Shown here: piece after piece, positions 30,360 through 39,499 of the stretch
Numbering within the stretch: the first letter of the stretch is position 1
How the letters are laid out: each line of letters opens with the position of its first letter
Assembly (NCBI RefSeq): GCF_010550245.1
Contig: NZ_JAAGLU010000006.1
Location: forward strand, 248,001 to 312,000
Reading direction: 5' to 3'
From: Streptomyces sp. SID12501
GTDB lineage: Bacteria > Actinomycetota > Actinomycetes > Streptomycetales > Streptomycetaceae
Length of the DNA: 64,000 nucleotides
The notes under the pieces: model-generated
Told to the model about the DNA's origin: nothing
Database searches by the model: none
Seen by the model: only the letters and a program-made list of their open reading frames with translations
Program-made: the position numbers and the translations under genes

Positions 30360-32237
30360 TCAGAGGTGCCGTCGGCGGTCGACGACCTGGCGGTCGTACT
30401 CCGTGCGGGCCTGTACGGCGGACTCGCGGGTGGCGGTCTCGGCGACCGGTACGTCCCACCAGGCCTCCGCCGGGGGAGCGGCCGGCGTCGGGTCCGTCTC
30501 GACGTACACGCAGGTCGGCCGGTCCGAGGCGCGGGCCGTGGCCAGGGCCGTGCGCAGCTCACCCACGGTCTTGGCGCGCAGGACGTCCATGCCGAGGCTG
30601 GCCGCGTTGGCCGCGAGGTCGACCGGCAGCGGGTCCCCGGTGAAGGTGCCGTCGGCGGCCCGGTAGCGGTACGGGGTGCCGAAGCGCTCGCCGCCGACCG
30701 CCTCGGAGAGGCCGCCGATGGAGGCGTACCCGTGGTTCTGGATGAGGACCAGGTTGACCGGCAGGCCCTCCTGGACGGCGGTGACGATCTCGGTCGGCAT
30801 CATCAGATAGGTGCCGTCGCCGACCAGCGACCAGACCGGGGTGTCCGGGGCGGCCTGCTGGACGCCGATCCCGGCCGGGATCTCGTAGCCCATGCAGGAG
30901 TAGCCGTACTCCAGGTGGTACTGGCGGGGGCTGCGGGCCCGCCACAGCTTGTGCAGGTCACCCGGGAGCGAACCGGCCGCGTTGATGATCACGTCGTCGT
31001 CGCCGACGACCGAGTCCAGGGCGCCCAGCACCTGGGTCTGGGTGGGCACGGCGGAGTCGTCGGCAGCGCTGAAAGCGGCGTCGACAATCTGGTCCCAGCG
31101 TTCCCTGCCGACGCCGTACTCGGCCTCGTAAGCCGAGTTCACACGGTGGCCGGACAGCGCCTCCGTCAACGCTGTGAGGCCCGCGCGCGCGTCGCAGACG
31201 AGGGTCCGCGCCGCCAGCTTGTGGGCGTCGAACGCGGCGATGTTGAGGTTGAGGAACCGCACGGCAGGGTTCTGGAACAGGGTGTTGGAGGCCGTCGTGA
31301 AGTCCGTGTAGCGCGTACCGACGCCGATGATCAGGTCGGCGGTGCGGGCCAGGTCGTCACTGACGGCCGTACCGGTGTGGCCGATGCCGCCCAGGTCGGC
31401 GGGGTGGTCGTAGCGCAGGGAGCCCTTGCCGGCCTGCGTGGATGCCACGGGGATGCCGGTGGCGTCCACCAGGGCCTTCAGCGCCTCCTCGGCCTGGCTG
31501 TGGTGGATCCCGCCGCCCGCGACGATCAGCGGACGCTCGGCGGCCCGGATCGCCAGAGCCGCCGCGGCCAGCTCGTACGGGTCGGGGGCGGGACGCCGGA
31601 CGTGCCAGACGCGCTCGGCGAAGAACTCCTCCGGCCAGTCGTACGCCTCCGCCTGCACGTCCTGCGGCAGGGAGAGGGTGACGGCACCGGTCTCCACCGG
31701 GTCCGTGAGGACGCGTACGGCGTTCAGCGCGGACGGGATCAGCGCCTCGGGACGTGTCACCCGGTCGAAGTAACGCGAGACCGGGCGCAGTGTGTCGTTG
31801 ACGGACAGATCGGCCTCGACCGGGTGCTCCAGCTGCTGGAGCAGCGGGTCCGCGGTGCGCGTCGCGAAGTAGTCGCCGGGGAGCAGGAGCACCGGAAGGC
31901 GGTTGATCGTCGCGAGCGCGGCCCCGGTGACGAGGTTGGTGGCGCCCGGGCCGATGGACGTGGTGACGGCCTGCGTCGAGAGCCGGTTCAGCTGTCGGGC
32001 GTAACCGACGGCCGCGTGGACCATCGCCTGCTCGTTGCGGCCCTGGTGGAACGGCATCGCGTCCTCACCGGCCTCCAGGAGCGCCTGACCGAGGCCCGCC
32101 ACATTGCCGTGGCCGAAAATGCCCCATGTGCCGGCGATCAGCCGCTGACGCACGCCGTCGCGCTCGGTGTACTGGACGGACAGGAACCGCACCAGCGCCT
32201 GGGCGACGGTCAGACGGCGAACAGGGGTGGTGCTCAT
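30360..32237 (-). CDS. iolD: 3D-(3,5/4)-trihydroxycyclohexane-1,2-dione hydrolase
   Basis: This 625-residue thiamine-diphosphate enzyme hydrolyses the cyclic diketone of the myo-inositol pathway to 5-deoxy-D-glucuronate. Family features are the glutamate-region pattern FHQGRNEQAMVHAAVGYARQ, TSIGPGATNLVTGAA, and the ThDP-binding segment GDGTYLMMPTEIVTA...NHGYASIGGLSEAVGG. Its ATG overlaps the iolB stop by one base (TGATG), and GGAG precedes it. Length matches IolD. The open frame extends upstream past 32237, but that portion lies inside iolB in another frame. Confidence 0.96.
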   Translation of the reverse strand: MSTTPVRRLTVAQALVRFLSVQYTERDGVRQRLIAGTWGIFGHGNVAGLGQALLEAGEDAMPFHQGRNEQAMVHAAVGYARQLNRLSTQAVTTSIGPGATNLVTGAALATINRLPVLLLPGDYFATRTADPLLQQLEHPVEADLSVNDTLRPVSRYFDRVTRPEALIPSALNAVRVLTDPVETGAVTLSLPQDVQAEAYDWPEEFFAERVWHVRRPAPDPYELAAAALAIRAAERPLIVAGGGIHHSQAEEALKALVDATGIPVASTQAGKGSLRYDHPADLGGIGHTGTAVSDDLARTADLIIGVGTRYTDFTTASNTLFQNPAVRFLNLNIAAFDAHKLAARTLVCDARAGLTALTEALSGHRVNSAYEAEYGVGRERWDQIVDAAFSAADDSAVPTQTQVLGALDSVVGDDDVIINAAGSLPGDLHKLWRARSPRQYHLEYGYSCMGYEIPAGIGVQQAAPDTPVWSLVGDGTYLMMPTEIVTAVQEGLPVNLVLIQNHGYASIGGLSEAVGGERFGTPYRYRAADGTFTGDPLPVDLAANAASLGMDVLRAKTVGELRTALATARASDRPTCVYVETDPTPAAPPAEAWWDVPVAETATRESAVQARTEYDRQVVDRRRHL

Positions 32238-33133
32238 CAGGACTTCTCCGGGGCCGTGTAGAGGGGCAGACGGGGGTCGGCGGGCTGCTCGGGCCAGGTG
32301 CCGCGGACCCAGGCGTGATCGGGGTGGTCGCAGATCAGCCAGGCGCGGTCGGCCTCGGGGCCCGCCATGACGTTGAGGTAGTACATGTGGTGGCCCGGCA
32401 CGGCCATGGAGGGCCCGTGCCAGCCGTCGGGGATGAGGACGACGTCCCCGCCGCGCACCTCGGCCAGCACATCCGTGTTCCGGCCCTGCCCGGACGGGGA
32501 CACCCGCTGGTAGCCGAGGCCGGGCGTGCCCTCGTGGTCGGCGAACTCGAAGTAGTAGATCTCCTCGAGGACGGACTCCTCGCCGGGCCGGTGCTCGTCG
32601 TGCTTGTGCGGCGGGAAGGACGACCAGTTCCCGCCCGGCGTGATCACCTCGACGGCGATCAGTTTGTCGCACTCGAAGACGCCGGCCGCGCCGAAGTTGT
32701 TGACCTGCCGGGAGGAGTTCCCGGTGCCGCGCAGCTCCACCGGGACGGAGGAGGCGGGCCCGTAACGGGCGGGCAGCCGCCGGGTGCAGCGCGCGCCGGT
32801 GAGCGCGAAACGCCCGCCCTCGGCGGAGGTGATGGTCGTACGCGCGTCACGGGGCATGTACACGAAGTCGCTGACCCCGCTGAACACGCTGTCGCGGCCG
32901 TGCACCTCGAAGGTGGAGTGGCCGAAATCGTCGGTCGTCTCGACCGTGCAGGCGCCGTTCAGGGACAGCGCGATCCACTCGCTGTCGCCGGTGGAGAAGG
33001 CGTGCGAGCCGCCCGGGGGCAGCTCCAGCACCCGGAGGCTGGAGTAGCCCCAGCCGGCCTTCTCGGGGTTGACGTCGACGATGTACGGGCCGCCGACAGC
33101 CTTGCCGGCCGGGAGGTGGTAGGCGGTGGTCAT
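32237..33133 (-). CDS. iolB: 5-deoxy-glucuronate isomerase
   Basis: This 298-residue bicupin converts 5-deoxy-D-glucuronate to 2-deoxy-5-keto-D-gluconate. Recognised by PPGGSHAFSTGDSEWIALSLNG, FPPHKHDEHRPGEESVLEEIYYFEF (cupin metal site with His and Glu) and PDGWHGPSMAVPGHHMYYLNVMAGP. It overlaps iolD by one base and is preceded by a tandem repeat region rather than directly abutting the aldolase-like gene. The product feeds IolC. Confidence 0.96.
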   Translation of the reverse strand: MTTAYHLPAGKAVGGPYIVDVNPEKAGWGYSSLRVLELPPGGSHAFSTGDSEWIALSLNGACTVETTDDFGHSTFEVHGRDSVFSGVSDFVYMPRDARTTITSAEGGRFALTGARCTRRLPARYGPASSVPVELRGTGNSSRQVNNFGAAGVFECDKLIAVEVITPGGNWSSFPPHKHDEHRPGEESVLEEIYYFEFADHEGTPGLGYQRVSPSGQGRNTDVLAEVRGGDVVLIPDGWHGPSMAVPGHHMYYLNVMAGPEADRAWLICDHPDHAWVRGTWPEQPADPRLPLYTAPEKS

Positions 33134-33145
33134 GATCTGTCGCTC

Positions 33146-33239
33146 CTGTTCACAGCGGGCCCTGTGTCGACCCTGTTCACGGCCATACCCTTGTCAATTC
33201 GGTTCACAGCGGTGTGTCTGTTGATTCGGTTCACAGCAG
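33146..33239. repeat. Four ~27-bp degenerate tandem repeats
   Basis: Read on the minus strand, the gap between the aldolase-like gene and iolB contains four units with core GCTGTGAACCGAAT or GCCGTGAACAGGGT, each followed by a GAC/CACA tail. Spacing is 25-27 bases. The first unit overlaps the stop codon of the aldolase-like gene. No other feature is visible in this gap. Confidence 0.75.
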
Positions 33240-34118
33240 TCCCACTGCCGTGTCCACGGCTGTCCCCACACTGCCCGAAGACGGGTAGAGCAGCGACCGG
33301 CCCACGACCAGCCCCTGCACGGTCGGCAGCCGCAGCGCCTTGCGCCAGCGCTCGTACGCGCCCTCCTGTTCCTCGGGGGAGCCGCCGACCTCGCCGCCCA
33401 GCAGCACGGCGGGCAGCGTCGACGTCTCCAGCACCTCGGCCATGTCGTCCGGGTCGTCGGTGACGGGGAGTTTCAGCCAGGTGTAGGCGGAGGTGCCGCC
33501 GAGGCCCGACGCTATGGCTATCGAGCGGGTGACCGCCTCGGCGGACAGATCGCTGCGCACCCGGCCGTCGACCCGACGCGAGATGAACGGCTCCACGAAC
33601 AAAGGGAGTTGGCGCGCCGCCATCTCGTCCACGGCCCGGGCGGTGGACTCCAGGGTGGTGAGCGAGCCCGGGTCGTCGTAGTTGATGCGCAGCAGCAGCT
33701 TGCCCGCGTCGAATCGCAGCCGGGCGATGTCCTGGGCGCGGTGCCCGGTGAAGCGGTCGTCCATCTCGAAGACCGCGCCGGCCAGCCCGCCGCGGTTCAT
33801 CGACCCCATGACGACCTTGCCGTCCAGCACCCCGAGCAGCAGCAGGTCGTCCAGGATGTCGGCGGTGGCCAGCACCCCGTCCACACCGGGCCTCGACAGT
33901 GCCACACACAGGCGTTCCAGCAGGTCGGCGCGGTCGGCCATGGCGAGCGGACGGTGGCCGACGCCCAGGGCGCCGCGCGCAGGATGGTCGGCGGCCACGA
34001 TCATGAGCCGTCCGCTGTCGCCGATCAGCGGTCGCCGGACCCGGCGGGCGGCGGCCTCCGCGACGGCCTCCGGGTGCCGGGCCCTGACCGTGGCGAGGTC
34101 GGCGATGCTGATGGTCAA
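33231..34118 (-). CDS. Cgl0159-family (beta/alpha)8 aldolase-like protein
   Basis: This 295-residue protein is of the family found in actinobacterial inositol clusters (Cgl0159 type, often labelled deoxyribose-phosphate aldolase-like). Recognisable parts are IVAADHPARGALGVG, DGVLATADILDDLLLLG, LLRINYDDPGSLTTLE and LPAVLLGGEVGGSPEEQ. No separate IolJ is present, so it may cleave 2-deoxy-5-keto-D-gluconate-6-phosphate, the product of IolC. It lies between iolC and iolB in the minus-strand operon. The family is clear and the reaction is inferred. Confidence 0.85.
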   Translation of the reverse strand: MTISIADLATVRARHPEAVAEAAARRVRRPLIGDSGRLMIVAADHPARGALGVGHRPLAMADRADLLERLCVALSRPGVDGVLATADILDDLLLLGVLDGKVVMGSMNRGGLAGAVFEMDDRFTGHRAQDIARLRFDAGKLLLRINYDDPGSLTTLESTARAVDEMAARQLPLFVEPFISRRVDGRVRSDLSAEAVTRSIAIASGLGGTSAYTWLKLPVTDDPDDMAEVLETSTLPAVLLGGEVGGSPEEQEGAYERWRKALRLPTVQGLVVGRSLLYPSSGSVGTAVDTAVGLL

Positions 34119-34188
34119 GACAGGCTCCGTTCAGGGCTGCGGGGCGCCCGTTCTGGCGCCCCCGGGATCGTGGCGGTCGAGCGTTCGC

Positions 34189-35169
34189 TCATCGGGGCGA
34201 TCCGCTCGCGAGGAGGTCGTCGACCTCGGCTCCGGTCGGCATCGCGGACGAGCAGGCGAGACGGGAGGCGACGATGGCGCCGGCCGCGTTGGCGTACCGC
34301 ATGGTCCGTTCCAGCTCCCAGCCGGACAACAGCCCGTGGCACAGGGCGCCGCCGAACGCGTCTCCAGCGCCCAGGCCGTTGACGACCTCGACGGGCACCG
34401 GCGGGACCTCGGCGCTGGTGCCGTCGCGGTGTACCGCCAGCACCCCCTTCGGGCCCTGCTTGACGACGGCCAGCTCGGCCCCGGCCGCCAGCAACGCCTC
34501 GGCGCAGGCGTGCGGTTCGCGTACGCCGGTGGCGATCTCGCACTCGTCGAGGTTGCCCACCGCCACGGTCGCGTGGCGCAGGGCCTCGGCGTAGTACGGG
34601 CGGGCTTCCTCCGGGTTCTTCCAGGCTGCGTCGCTCCACAGCGCGGGCCGCCAGTCCAGGTCGAAGACCGTGATGCCCGTCCGGTCGCGGGCCTTGAGGG
34701 CGGCGAGCGTGGCCGAGCGGCTCGGTTCCTCGCTCAGGCCGGTGCCGGTGATCCAGAAGACGCGGGCGGCCCGGATGCCGAAGAAGTCCAGCTCGTCGGT
34801 GTGTATCTGCAGGTCAGGGGCGGTGGGCTGGCGGTAGAAATAGAGCGGGAAATCGTCCGGCGGGAAGAGCTCGCAGAACGTGACCGGGGTCGGCAGCCCT
34901 TCGACCGGCGTGACCCAGCGGTCGTCGACCCCGAACTCCCCGAGAGCCTGGTGCAGATAGTCGCCGAAGGCATCCGCGCCGGTACGGGTGACGACGGCCG
35001 AGGAGTGGCCCAGACGGGCCGCCGCGACCGCGACGTTGGCAGCGGACCCACCGAGAAATTTTCCGAACGTCTGCACTAGGGTCAGCGGTGCGCCGGACTG
35101 CAGCGGATAAAGATCAACTCCGATGCGGCCCATGGTGACCAGGTCGAAGGGCGGGGCTGACTCGGTCAT
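34189..35169 (-). CDS. iolC: 5-dehydro-2-deoxygluconokinase (PfkB family)
   Basis: The product is a 326-residue ribokinase-fold kinase. N-terminal TMGRIGVDLYPLQ and FLGGSAANVAVAAARLG are typical of IolC. The C-terminal NGLGAGDAFGGALCHGLL carries the anion hole and catalytic Asp (GAGD). It phosphorylates 2-deoxy-5-keto-gluconate at O6. It is the first gene of the minus-strand operon, with AAGGAG upstream of ATG 35169, and shares a divergent promoter region with the importer genes. Confidence 0.95.
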   Translation of the reverse strand: MTESAPPFDLVTMGRIGVDLYPLQSGAPLTLVQTFGKFLGGSAANVAVAAARLGHSSAVVTRTGADAFGDYLHQALGEFGVDDRWVTPVEGLPTPVTFCELFPPDDFPLYFYRQPTAPDLQIHTDELDFFGIRAARVFWITGTGLSEEPSRSATLAALKARDRTGITVFDLDWRPALWSDAAWKNPEEARPYYAEALRHATVAVGNLDECEIATGVREPHACAEALLAAGAELAVVKQGPKGVLAVHRDGTSAEVPPVPVEVVNGLGAGDAFGGALCHGLLSGWELERTMRYANAAGAIVASRLACSSAMPTGAEVDDLLASGSPR

Positions 35170-35227
35170 GCGATGCTCCTTCGAGCTGCGGAGGATGCGG
35201 GTCCCGAGGGGCCTGTCGTCCCCTCAG

Positions 35228-35314
35228 GTGTAGGACTCGGAGGGTGACGCTGTCAAGAGTTTGTTCTTACATTCTGACCTGCTCGTGAAATGATGTCTTA
35301 ACAAAGTATTGACA
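35228..35314. promoter_or_regulatory. Divergent iol promoter region with paired TGT-N4-ACA sites
   Basis: A minus-strand -35 (TTGACA at 35256-35251) with a weak -10 near 35233 faces iolC. A plus-strand TTGACA at 35309-35314 faces the importer. Between them are TGTTCTTACA (35262-35271) and TGTCTTAACA (35294-35303). These are two similar ten-mers exactly 32 bases apart, about three helical turns, and are good candidates for cooperative GntR binding. A palindrome GGACATGTCC follows at 35317-35326. Confidence 0.55.
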
Positions 35315-35452
35315 GCGGACATGTCCAAGGATTTGGATTCGGTCCCAGCACGACCGCCGTGTTCGCGGCACACGGCCCGGACCTCCGGGACCCGGGCCAG
35401 GGATCGTTGAGATCCCTCCCTCTCCCCGGTCGCACAGTGAGGTGCAGGAAAG

Positions 35453-36466
35453 ATGGACCGCTCTTCTCGCTCCCGCAGAATCGCCCCCGTCGTCGCCGCT
35501 GCCGCGGCAGCGGCCTTGGTCCTCGCGGGCTGCTCCAGCAGCTCCGGCGGCAAAAAGTCCGAGGACAGCAGCGCCGACGCCTCGGCGGGCAAGGCCACCA
35601 CCCCTCGCATGACCGTCGCTCTGGTCACGCATCAGGCGCCCGGCGACGCCTTCTGGGACATCGTCCGCAAGGGTGCCCAGGCTGCCGCCGACAAGGACAA
35701 CATCAAGCTCGTCTACTCGGCCGACCCGGACGCGGGCCAGCAGGCAACCCTTGTGCAGAACGCGATCGACCAGAAGGTCGACGGCATCGCCATCACGCTG
35801 GCCAAGCCGGACGCCATGAAGGACGTCGTGGCCAAGGCGACGGCGGCGGGCATTCCTGTCGTCGGCCTCAACTCGGGCCTCAGCGACTGGAAGACGCTGG
35901 GCCTCCAGCAGTTCTTCGGCCAGGACGAATCCGTCGCGGGCGAGGCGTTCGGCAAGAAGCTGAACGAAGTCGGCTCCAAGAAGGCCGTCTGTGTGATCCA
36001 GGAGCAGGGCAACGTCGGCCTGACCCAGCGCTGTGACGGTGTGAAGAAGACGTTCACCGGCACGCTGGAGGTCCTCAACGTCAACGGCACCGACATGCCG
36101 TCCGTGAAGTCGACGATCACCGCAAAGCTCAACCAGGACAAGGCGATCGACTACGTGGTCACGCTCGGCGCCAGTTACGCGCTGACCGCCGTGCAGTCGG
36201 TGGGCGACGCCAACAGCAAGGCCAAGGTCGCGACCTTCGACCTCAACAAGGAGATGACCGACGCCATCACGAAGGGCGACGTCCAGTTCGCGGTCGACCA
36301 GCAGCCTTACCTCCAGGGCTACTTGGCCGTCGACTCGATGTGGCTCTTCAAGAACAACGGCAACTACAGCGGTGGCGGTGAGCAGCCCGTGCTGACCGGC
36401 CCGGCGTTCGTCGACAAGTCCAACGTCGAGAAGATCGCCGCGTTCGCCGCCAAGGGCACTCGGTGA
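35453..36466 (+). CDS. Sugar/inositol ABC importer, substrate-binding lipoprotein
   Basis: This 337-residue protein has a lipoprotein signal peptide with lipobox LAGC (Cys27) and a Ser-rich linker. It is followed by a periplasmic-binding fold of the RbsB/inositol type (VALVTHQAPGDAFWDIVRKGAQAAAD, DGIAITLAKPDAM, VDQQPYLQGYLAVDSMWL). It delivers substrate to the permease and ATPase encoded directly downstream. Position opposite iolC and next to catabolic genes indicates myo-inositol or another cyclitol as cargo. Specificity is not readable from motifs. Confidence 0.92.
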   Translation: MDRSSRSRRIAPVVAAAAAAALVLAGCSSSSGGKKSEDSSADASAGKATTPRMTVALVTHQAPGDAFWDIVRKGAQAAADKDNIKLVYSADPDAGQQATLVQNAIDQKVDGIAITLAKPDAMKDVVAKATAAGIPVVGLNSGLSDWKTLGLQQFFGQDESVAGEAFGKKLNEVGSKKAVCVIQEQGNVGLTQRCDGVKKTFTGTLEVLNVNGTDMPSVKSTITAKLNQDKAIDYVVTLGASYALTAVQSVGDANSKAKVATFDLNKEMTDAITKGDVQFAVDQQPYLQGYLAVDSMWLFKNNGNYSGGGEQPVLTGPAFVDKSNVEKIAAFAAKGTR

Positions 36467-37542
36467 TGTCGAGTCAGGCAACGGCACCGGCGGCGAGCTC
36501 CTCGCCGCCGGCTCCGCCGGCCGCCCAGAAGGACGGCCGCACCAACCAGCGGTCCCTGGGGCGCAGGCTGCTCGCCCGCCCCGAGGTCGGTGCCCTCATC
36601 GCCGCGATCGGTGTGTACCTGTTCTTCTTCGCGGCGGCTCCATCCTTCCGGGAGACGAGCGCCCTCGCCACGGTGCTCTACCAGGCGTCCGTCATGGGCA
36701 TCATGGCGCTGCCGGTGGCCCTGTTGATGATCGGCGGGGAGTTCGACCTGTCCGCCGGTGTCGCGGTCACGACCTCCGCGCTGACCGCCGCGATCCTCAG
36801 CTTCCAGCTGTCGATGAACGTGTGGACCGGCGTCTTCGTAGCCTTGATCGTCTCCCTCGCCGTGGGGGCCTTCAACGGCTGGCTGCTGATCAAGACCGGG
36901 CTGCCGAGCTTCCTGGTCACCCTGGGCTCGTTCCTGATCCTGCAGGGCGCCAACCTCGCCGTGACGAAGGTCTTCACGGGAAACGTGGCATCCGACTCGA
37001 TCGCCGACATGGAGGGTTTCGACCAGGCCAAGAAGGTCTTCGCCTCCGAGTTCACCATCGGTGACGTCAGCTTCAAGATCACGATCGTGTACTGGCTGGT
37101 GTTCGCCCTGATCGCGACCTGGCTGCTGCTGCGCACCAAGTTCGGCAACTGGATCTTCGCGGTCGGCGGCAGCGCGGAAAGCGCCCGCGCGGTCGGTGTC
37201 CCGGTGAGGTTCACGAAGATCGCCCTGTTCATGGGCGTGGGCGCGTGTGCCTGGTTCGTGGGCATGCACCTGCTGTTCTCGTTCAACACGGTGCAGTCCG
37301 GTCAGGGCGTGGGCAACGAGTTCCTCTACATCATCGCCGCGGTCATCGGCGGCTGCCTGCTGACCGGCGGCTTCGGCTCGGCCATCGGTTCGGTCATCGG
37401 CGCCTTCATCTTCGGCATGGTCTCCCAGGGCATCGTCTACGCCAACTGGAACCCGGACTGGTTCAAGGCGTTCCTCGGCGTGATGCTCCTGGTCGCCGCC
37501 CTCGTCAATCTGTGGGTCCGCCGCCAGGCGACCCGGAGGTGA
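36466..37542 (+). CDS. Sugar/inositol ABC importer, permease (RbsC type)
   Basis: The product is a 358-residue integral membrane permease. The family region [24 protein letters not shown] and [23 protein letters not shown] are characteristic of ribose/inositol-type permeases, with eight to ten hydrophobic helices. The N-terminal 30 residues are Ala/Ser/Pro-rich. ATG 36466 overlaps the binding-protein stop (TGATG). An in-frame GTG three bases earlier is an alternative. It is coupled to both neighbours. Confidence 0.93.
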   Translation: MSSQATAPAASSSPPAPPAAQKDGRTNQRSLGRRLLARPEVGALIAAIGVYLFFFAAAPSFRETSALATVLYQASVMGIMALPVALLMIGGEFDLSAGVAVTTSALTAAILSFQLSMNVWTGVFVALIVSLAVGAFNGWLLIKTGLPSFLVTLGSFLILQGANLAVTKVFTGNVASDSIADMEGFDQAKKVFASEFTIGDVSFKITIVYWLVFALIATWLLLRTKFGNWIFAVGGSAESARAVGVPVRFTKIALFMGVGACAWFVGMHLLFSFNTVQSGQGVGNEFLYIIAAVIGGCLLTGGFGSAIGSVIGAFIFGMVSQGIVYANWNPDWFKAFLGVMLLVAALVNLWVRRQATRR

Positions 37543-37546
37543 ACTG

Positions 37547-38461
37547 ATGACAACCAACGAAACCTCCCCCAACGGCACGCTCACCCAGGACAGTTCGCCA
37601 AAGGACGCCGCGCCGATCGTCGAGTTGCGCAACACCGGCAAGTCGTACGGCAACATCCGTGCCCTGCACGGCGTCGACCTCGCCGTCCGCTCCGGCCAGG
37701 TCACCTGCGTGCTGGGCGACAACGGCGCCGGCAAGTCCACGCTGATCAAAATCATCTCCGGGCTGCACCAGCACACCGAGGGCGAAGTCCTCGTCGACGG
37801 CAACCCCGTCCACTTCGGCACACCCCGTGAGGCGCTTGACGCCGGTATCGCCACCGTCTACCAGGACCTGGCGACCGTCCCGCTGATGCCGGTGTGGCGC
37901 AACTTCTTCCTCGGCTCCGAGATGACCAAGGGCCCCTGGCCGATCCGGCGCCTCGACATCGAGCAGATGAAGCAGACCGCGGACGCCGAACTGCGCAACA
38001 TGGGCATCGTCCTGGACGACCTCGACCAGCCCATCGGCACCCTCTCCGGCGGCCAGCGCCAGTCCGTGGCCATCGCCCGCGCCGTCTACTTCGGCGCACG
38101 GGTCCTGATCCTCGACGAGCCCACCGCCGCCCTGGGCGTCAAGCAGTCCGGTGTGGTGCTGAAGTACATCGCCGCCGCCCGTGACAAGGGCCTGGGCGTC
38201 ATCTTCATCACCCACAACCCGCACCACGCCTACATGGTCGGCGACCACTTCAGCGTCCTGCGCCTGGGCACCATGGAACTCTCCGCCGCCCGCAGCGAGG
38301 TCACCCTCGAAGAGCTCACCAACCACATGGCCGGCGGCGCCGAACTCGCAGCCCTCAAACACGAATTGGCGCAGGTGCGTGGCGTCGACGTCGAAGGACT
38401 CCCGGAGGCCGAGGACCTCCAGACACCCGTCGTGACCCCCTCGAAAGAGACGACGGCATGA
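37547..38461 (+). CDS. Sugar/inositol ABC importer, ATPase (single nucleotide-binding domain)
   Basis: This 304-residue ATPase has Walker [10 protein letters not shown], signature [14 protein letters not shown], Walker [13 protein letters not shown] and switch His in [10 protein letters not shown]. Family relatives such as RbsA and MglA usually have two fused ATPase domains (about 500 residues). This one has a single domain, as in several actinobacterial inositol importers, so a homodimer is expected. It overlaps the next gene by four bases. Confidence 0.93.
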   Translation: MTTNETSPNGTLTQDSSPKDAAPIVELRNTGKSYGNIRALHGVDLAVRSGQVTCVLGDNGAGKSTLIKIISGLHQHTEGEVLVDGNPVHFGTPREALDAGIATVYQDLATVPLMPVWRNFFLGSEMTKGPWPIRRLDIEQMKQTADAELRNMGIVLDDLDQPIGTLSGGQRQSVAIARAVYFGARVLILDEPTAALGVKQSGVVLKYIAAARDKGLGVIFITHNPHHAYMVGDHFSVLRLGTMELSAARSEVTLEELTNHMAGGAELAALKHELAQVRGVDVEGLPEAEDLQTPVVTPSKETTA

Positions 38462-39360
38462 CGATTCCGCTCGACCGCATCCGGGTCGGCTCGGCGCCGG
38501 ACTCCTGGGGTGTCTGGTTCCCCGACGACCCGGTACAGGTGCCGTGGGAACGCTTCCTGGACGAGGTCTCCGAGGCCGGTTACCGCTGGATCGAACTGGG
38601 CCCGTACGGCTATCTGCCGACCGACCCGGCCCGTCTGACGGACGAGATCGCCAAGCGTGACCTGAAGGTGTCGGCCGGTACCGTCTTCACCGGCCTGCAC
38701 CGGGGTCCGTCCGAGTGGGAGTCGACCTGGGAGCACGTCAGCCAGGTCGCCGCGCTCACCCAGGCGATGGAAGCGAAGCATCTGGTCGTCATCCCCTCGT
38801 TCTGGCGGGACGACAAGACCGCCGAGATCCTGGAGCCCCCGGAGCTGACCGCCGAGCAGTGGGGTCACCTCGCCCGGGGCATGGAACGGCTCGGGCGCGA
38901 GGTGAAGGACACGTACGGGCTGGACATCGTCGTCCATCCGCACGCGGACACCCACATCGACACCGAGGCGCACGTGGAGCGGTTCCTCGACGCCACGGAC
39001 TCCGGCGTGGTCAACCTGTGCCTGGACACCGGGCATTACGCCTACTGCGGGGGCGACAGCGTCAAGCTGATCGAGACGTACGGTGAGCGGATCGGTTATC
39101 TCCACCTCAAGCAGGTCGACCCGGCGATCCTGGCCGACGTGATCGCGGGCGAGGTGCCCTTCGGACCGGCCGTGCAGCGGGGGGTCATGTGTGAACCACC
39201 TTCTGGGGTCCCGGAGTTGGGGCCTGTGCTGACCGCTGCACAGAAGCTCGGGGTGGATCTGTTCGCGATTGTCGAGCAGGACATGTATCCGTGTGAGCCG
39301 GACGCTCCGTTGCCTATCGCGGTGCGGACTCGGCAGTTCCTCCGGTCCTGCGGCGCGTAG
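38458..39360 (+). CDS. iolE: Inosose dehydratase-like sugar isomerase/epimerase
   Basis: This 300-residue TIM-barrel protein of the xylose-isomerase-like family opens [18 protein letters not shown], a pattern shared with IolE (2-keto-myo-inositol dehydratase). Metal-site segments are [30 protein letters not shown] and YLHLKQVDP. Dehydration of scyllo-inosose would feed IolD. IolI-type inosose isomerase is the main alternative, since both share this fold. ATGA overlap with the ATPase shows co-translation with the importer. Confidence 0.82.
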   Translation: MTIPLDRIRVGSAPDSWGVWFPDDPVQVPWERFLDEVSEAGYRWIELGPYGYLPTDPARLTDEIAKRDLKVSAGTVFTGLHRGPSEWESTWEHVSQVAALTQAMEAKHLVVIPSFWRDDKTAEILEPPELTAEQWGHLARGMERLGREVKDTYGLDIVVHPHADTHIDTEAHVERFLDATDSGVVNLCLDTGHYAYCGGDSVKLIETYGERIGYLHLKQVDPAILADVIAGEVPFGPAVQRGVMCEPPSGVPELGPVLTAAQKLGVDLFAIVEQDMYPCEPDAPLPIAVRTRQFLRSCGA

Positions 39361-39388
39361 GTCCGGGAGCTGGGTCGCTGGTCGGCGG

Positions 39389-39457
39389 GTGCGGGTCTGT
39401 TGCAGCTTGTCGCGCCCGCGCGGCGAAGCCGCGGATGTCACAGCCCCGCGCCCCTGG
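39389..39457. repeat. Streptomyces-type intergenic palindromic element
   Basis: A GC-rich element with an internal hairpin CGCGGC-GAA-GCCGCG (39419-39433) and the ending CAGCCCCGCGCCCCTG. It resembles a repeat I recall as common between Streptomyces genes. It separates the IolE-like gene from the downstream dehydrogenase. Its GGGGCGCGGGG core recurs at 44822 in the opposite orientation. Confidence 0.6.
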
Positions 39458-39499
39458 GCAAGTCCCTCGCGCCGCCTATCGAAGGGGCACCGCTTCCCC

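Noticed and set aside
36364..37854. 496-codon minus-strand frame opposite the inositol permease
   Set aside because: Low-complexity His/Asp/Gln-rich shadow of a clear ABC permease, with no domain of its own.
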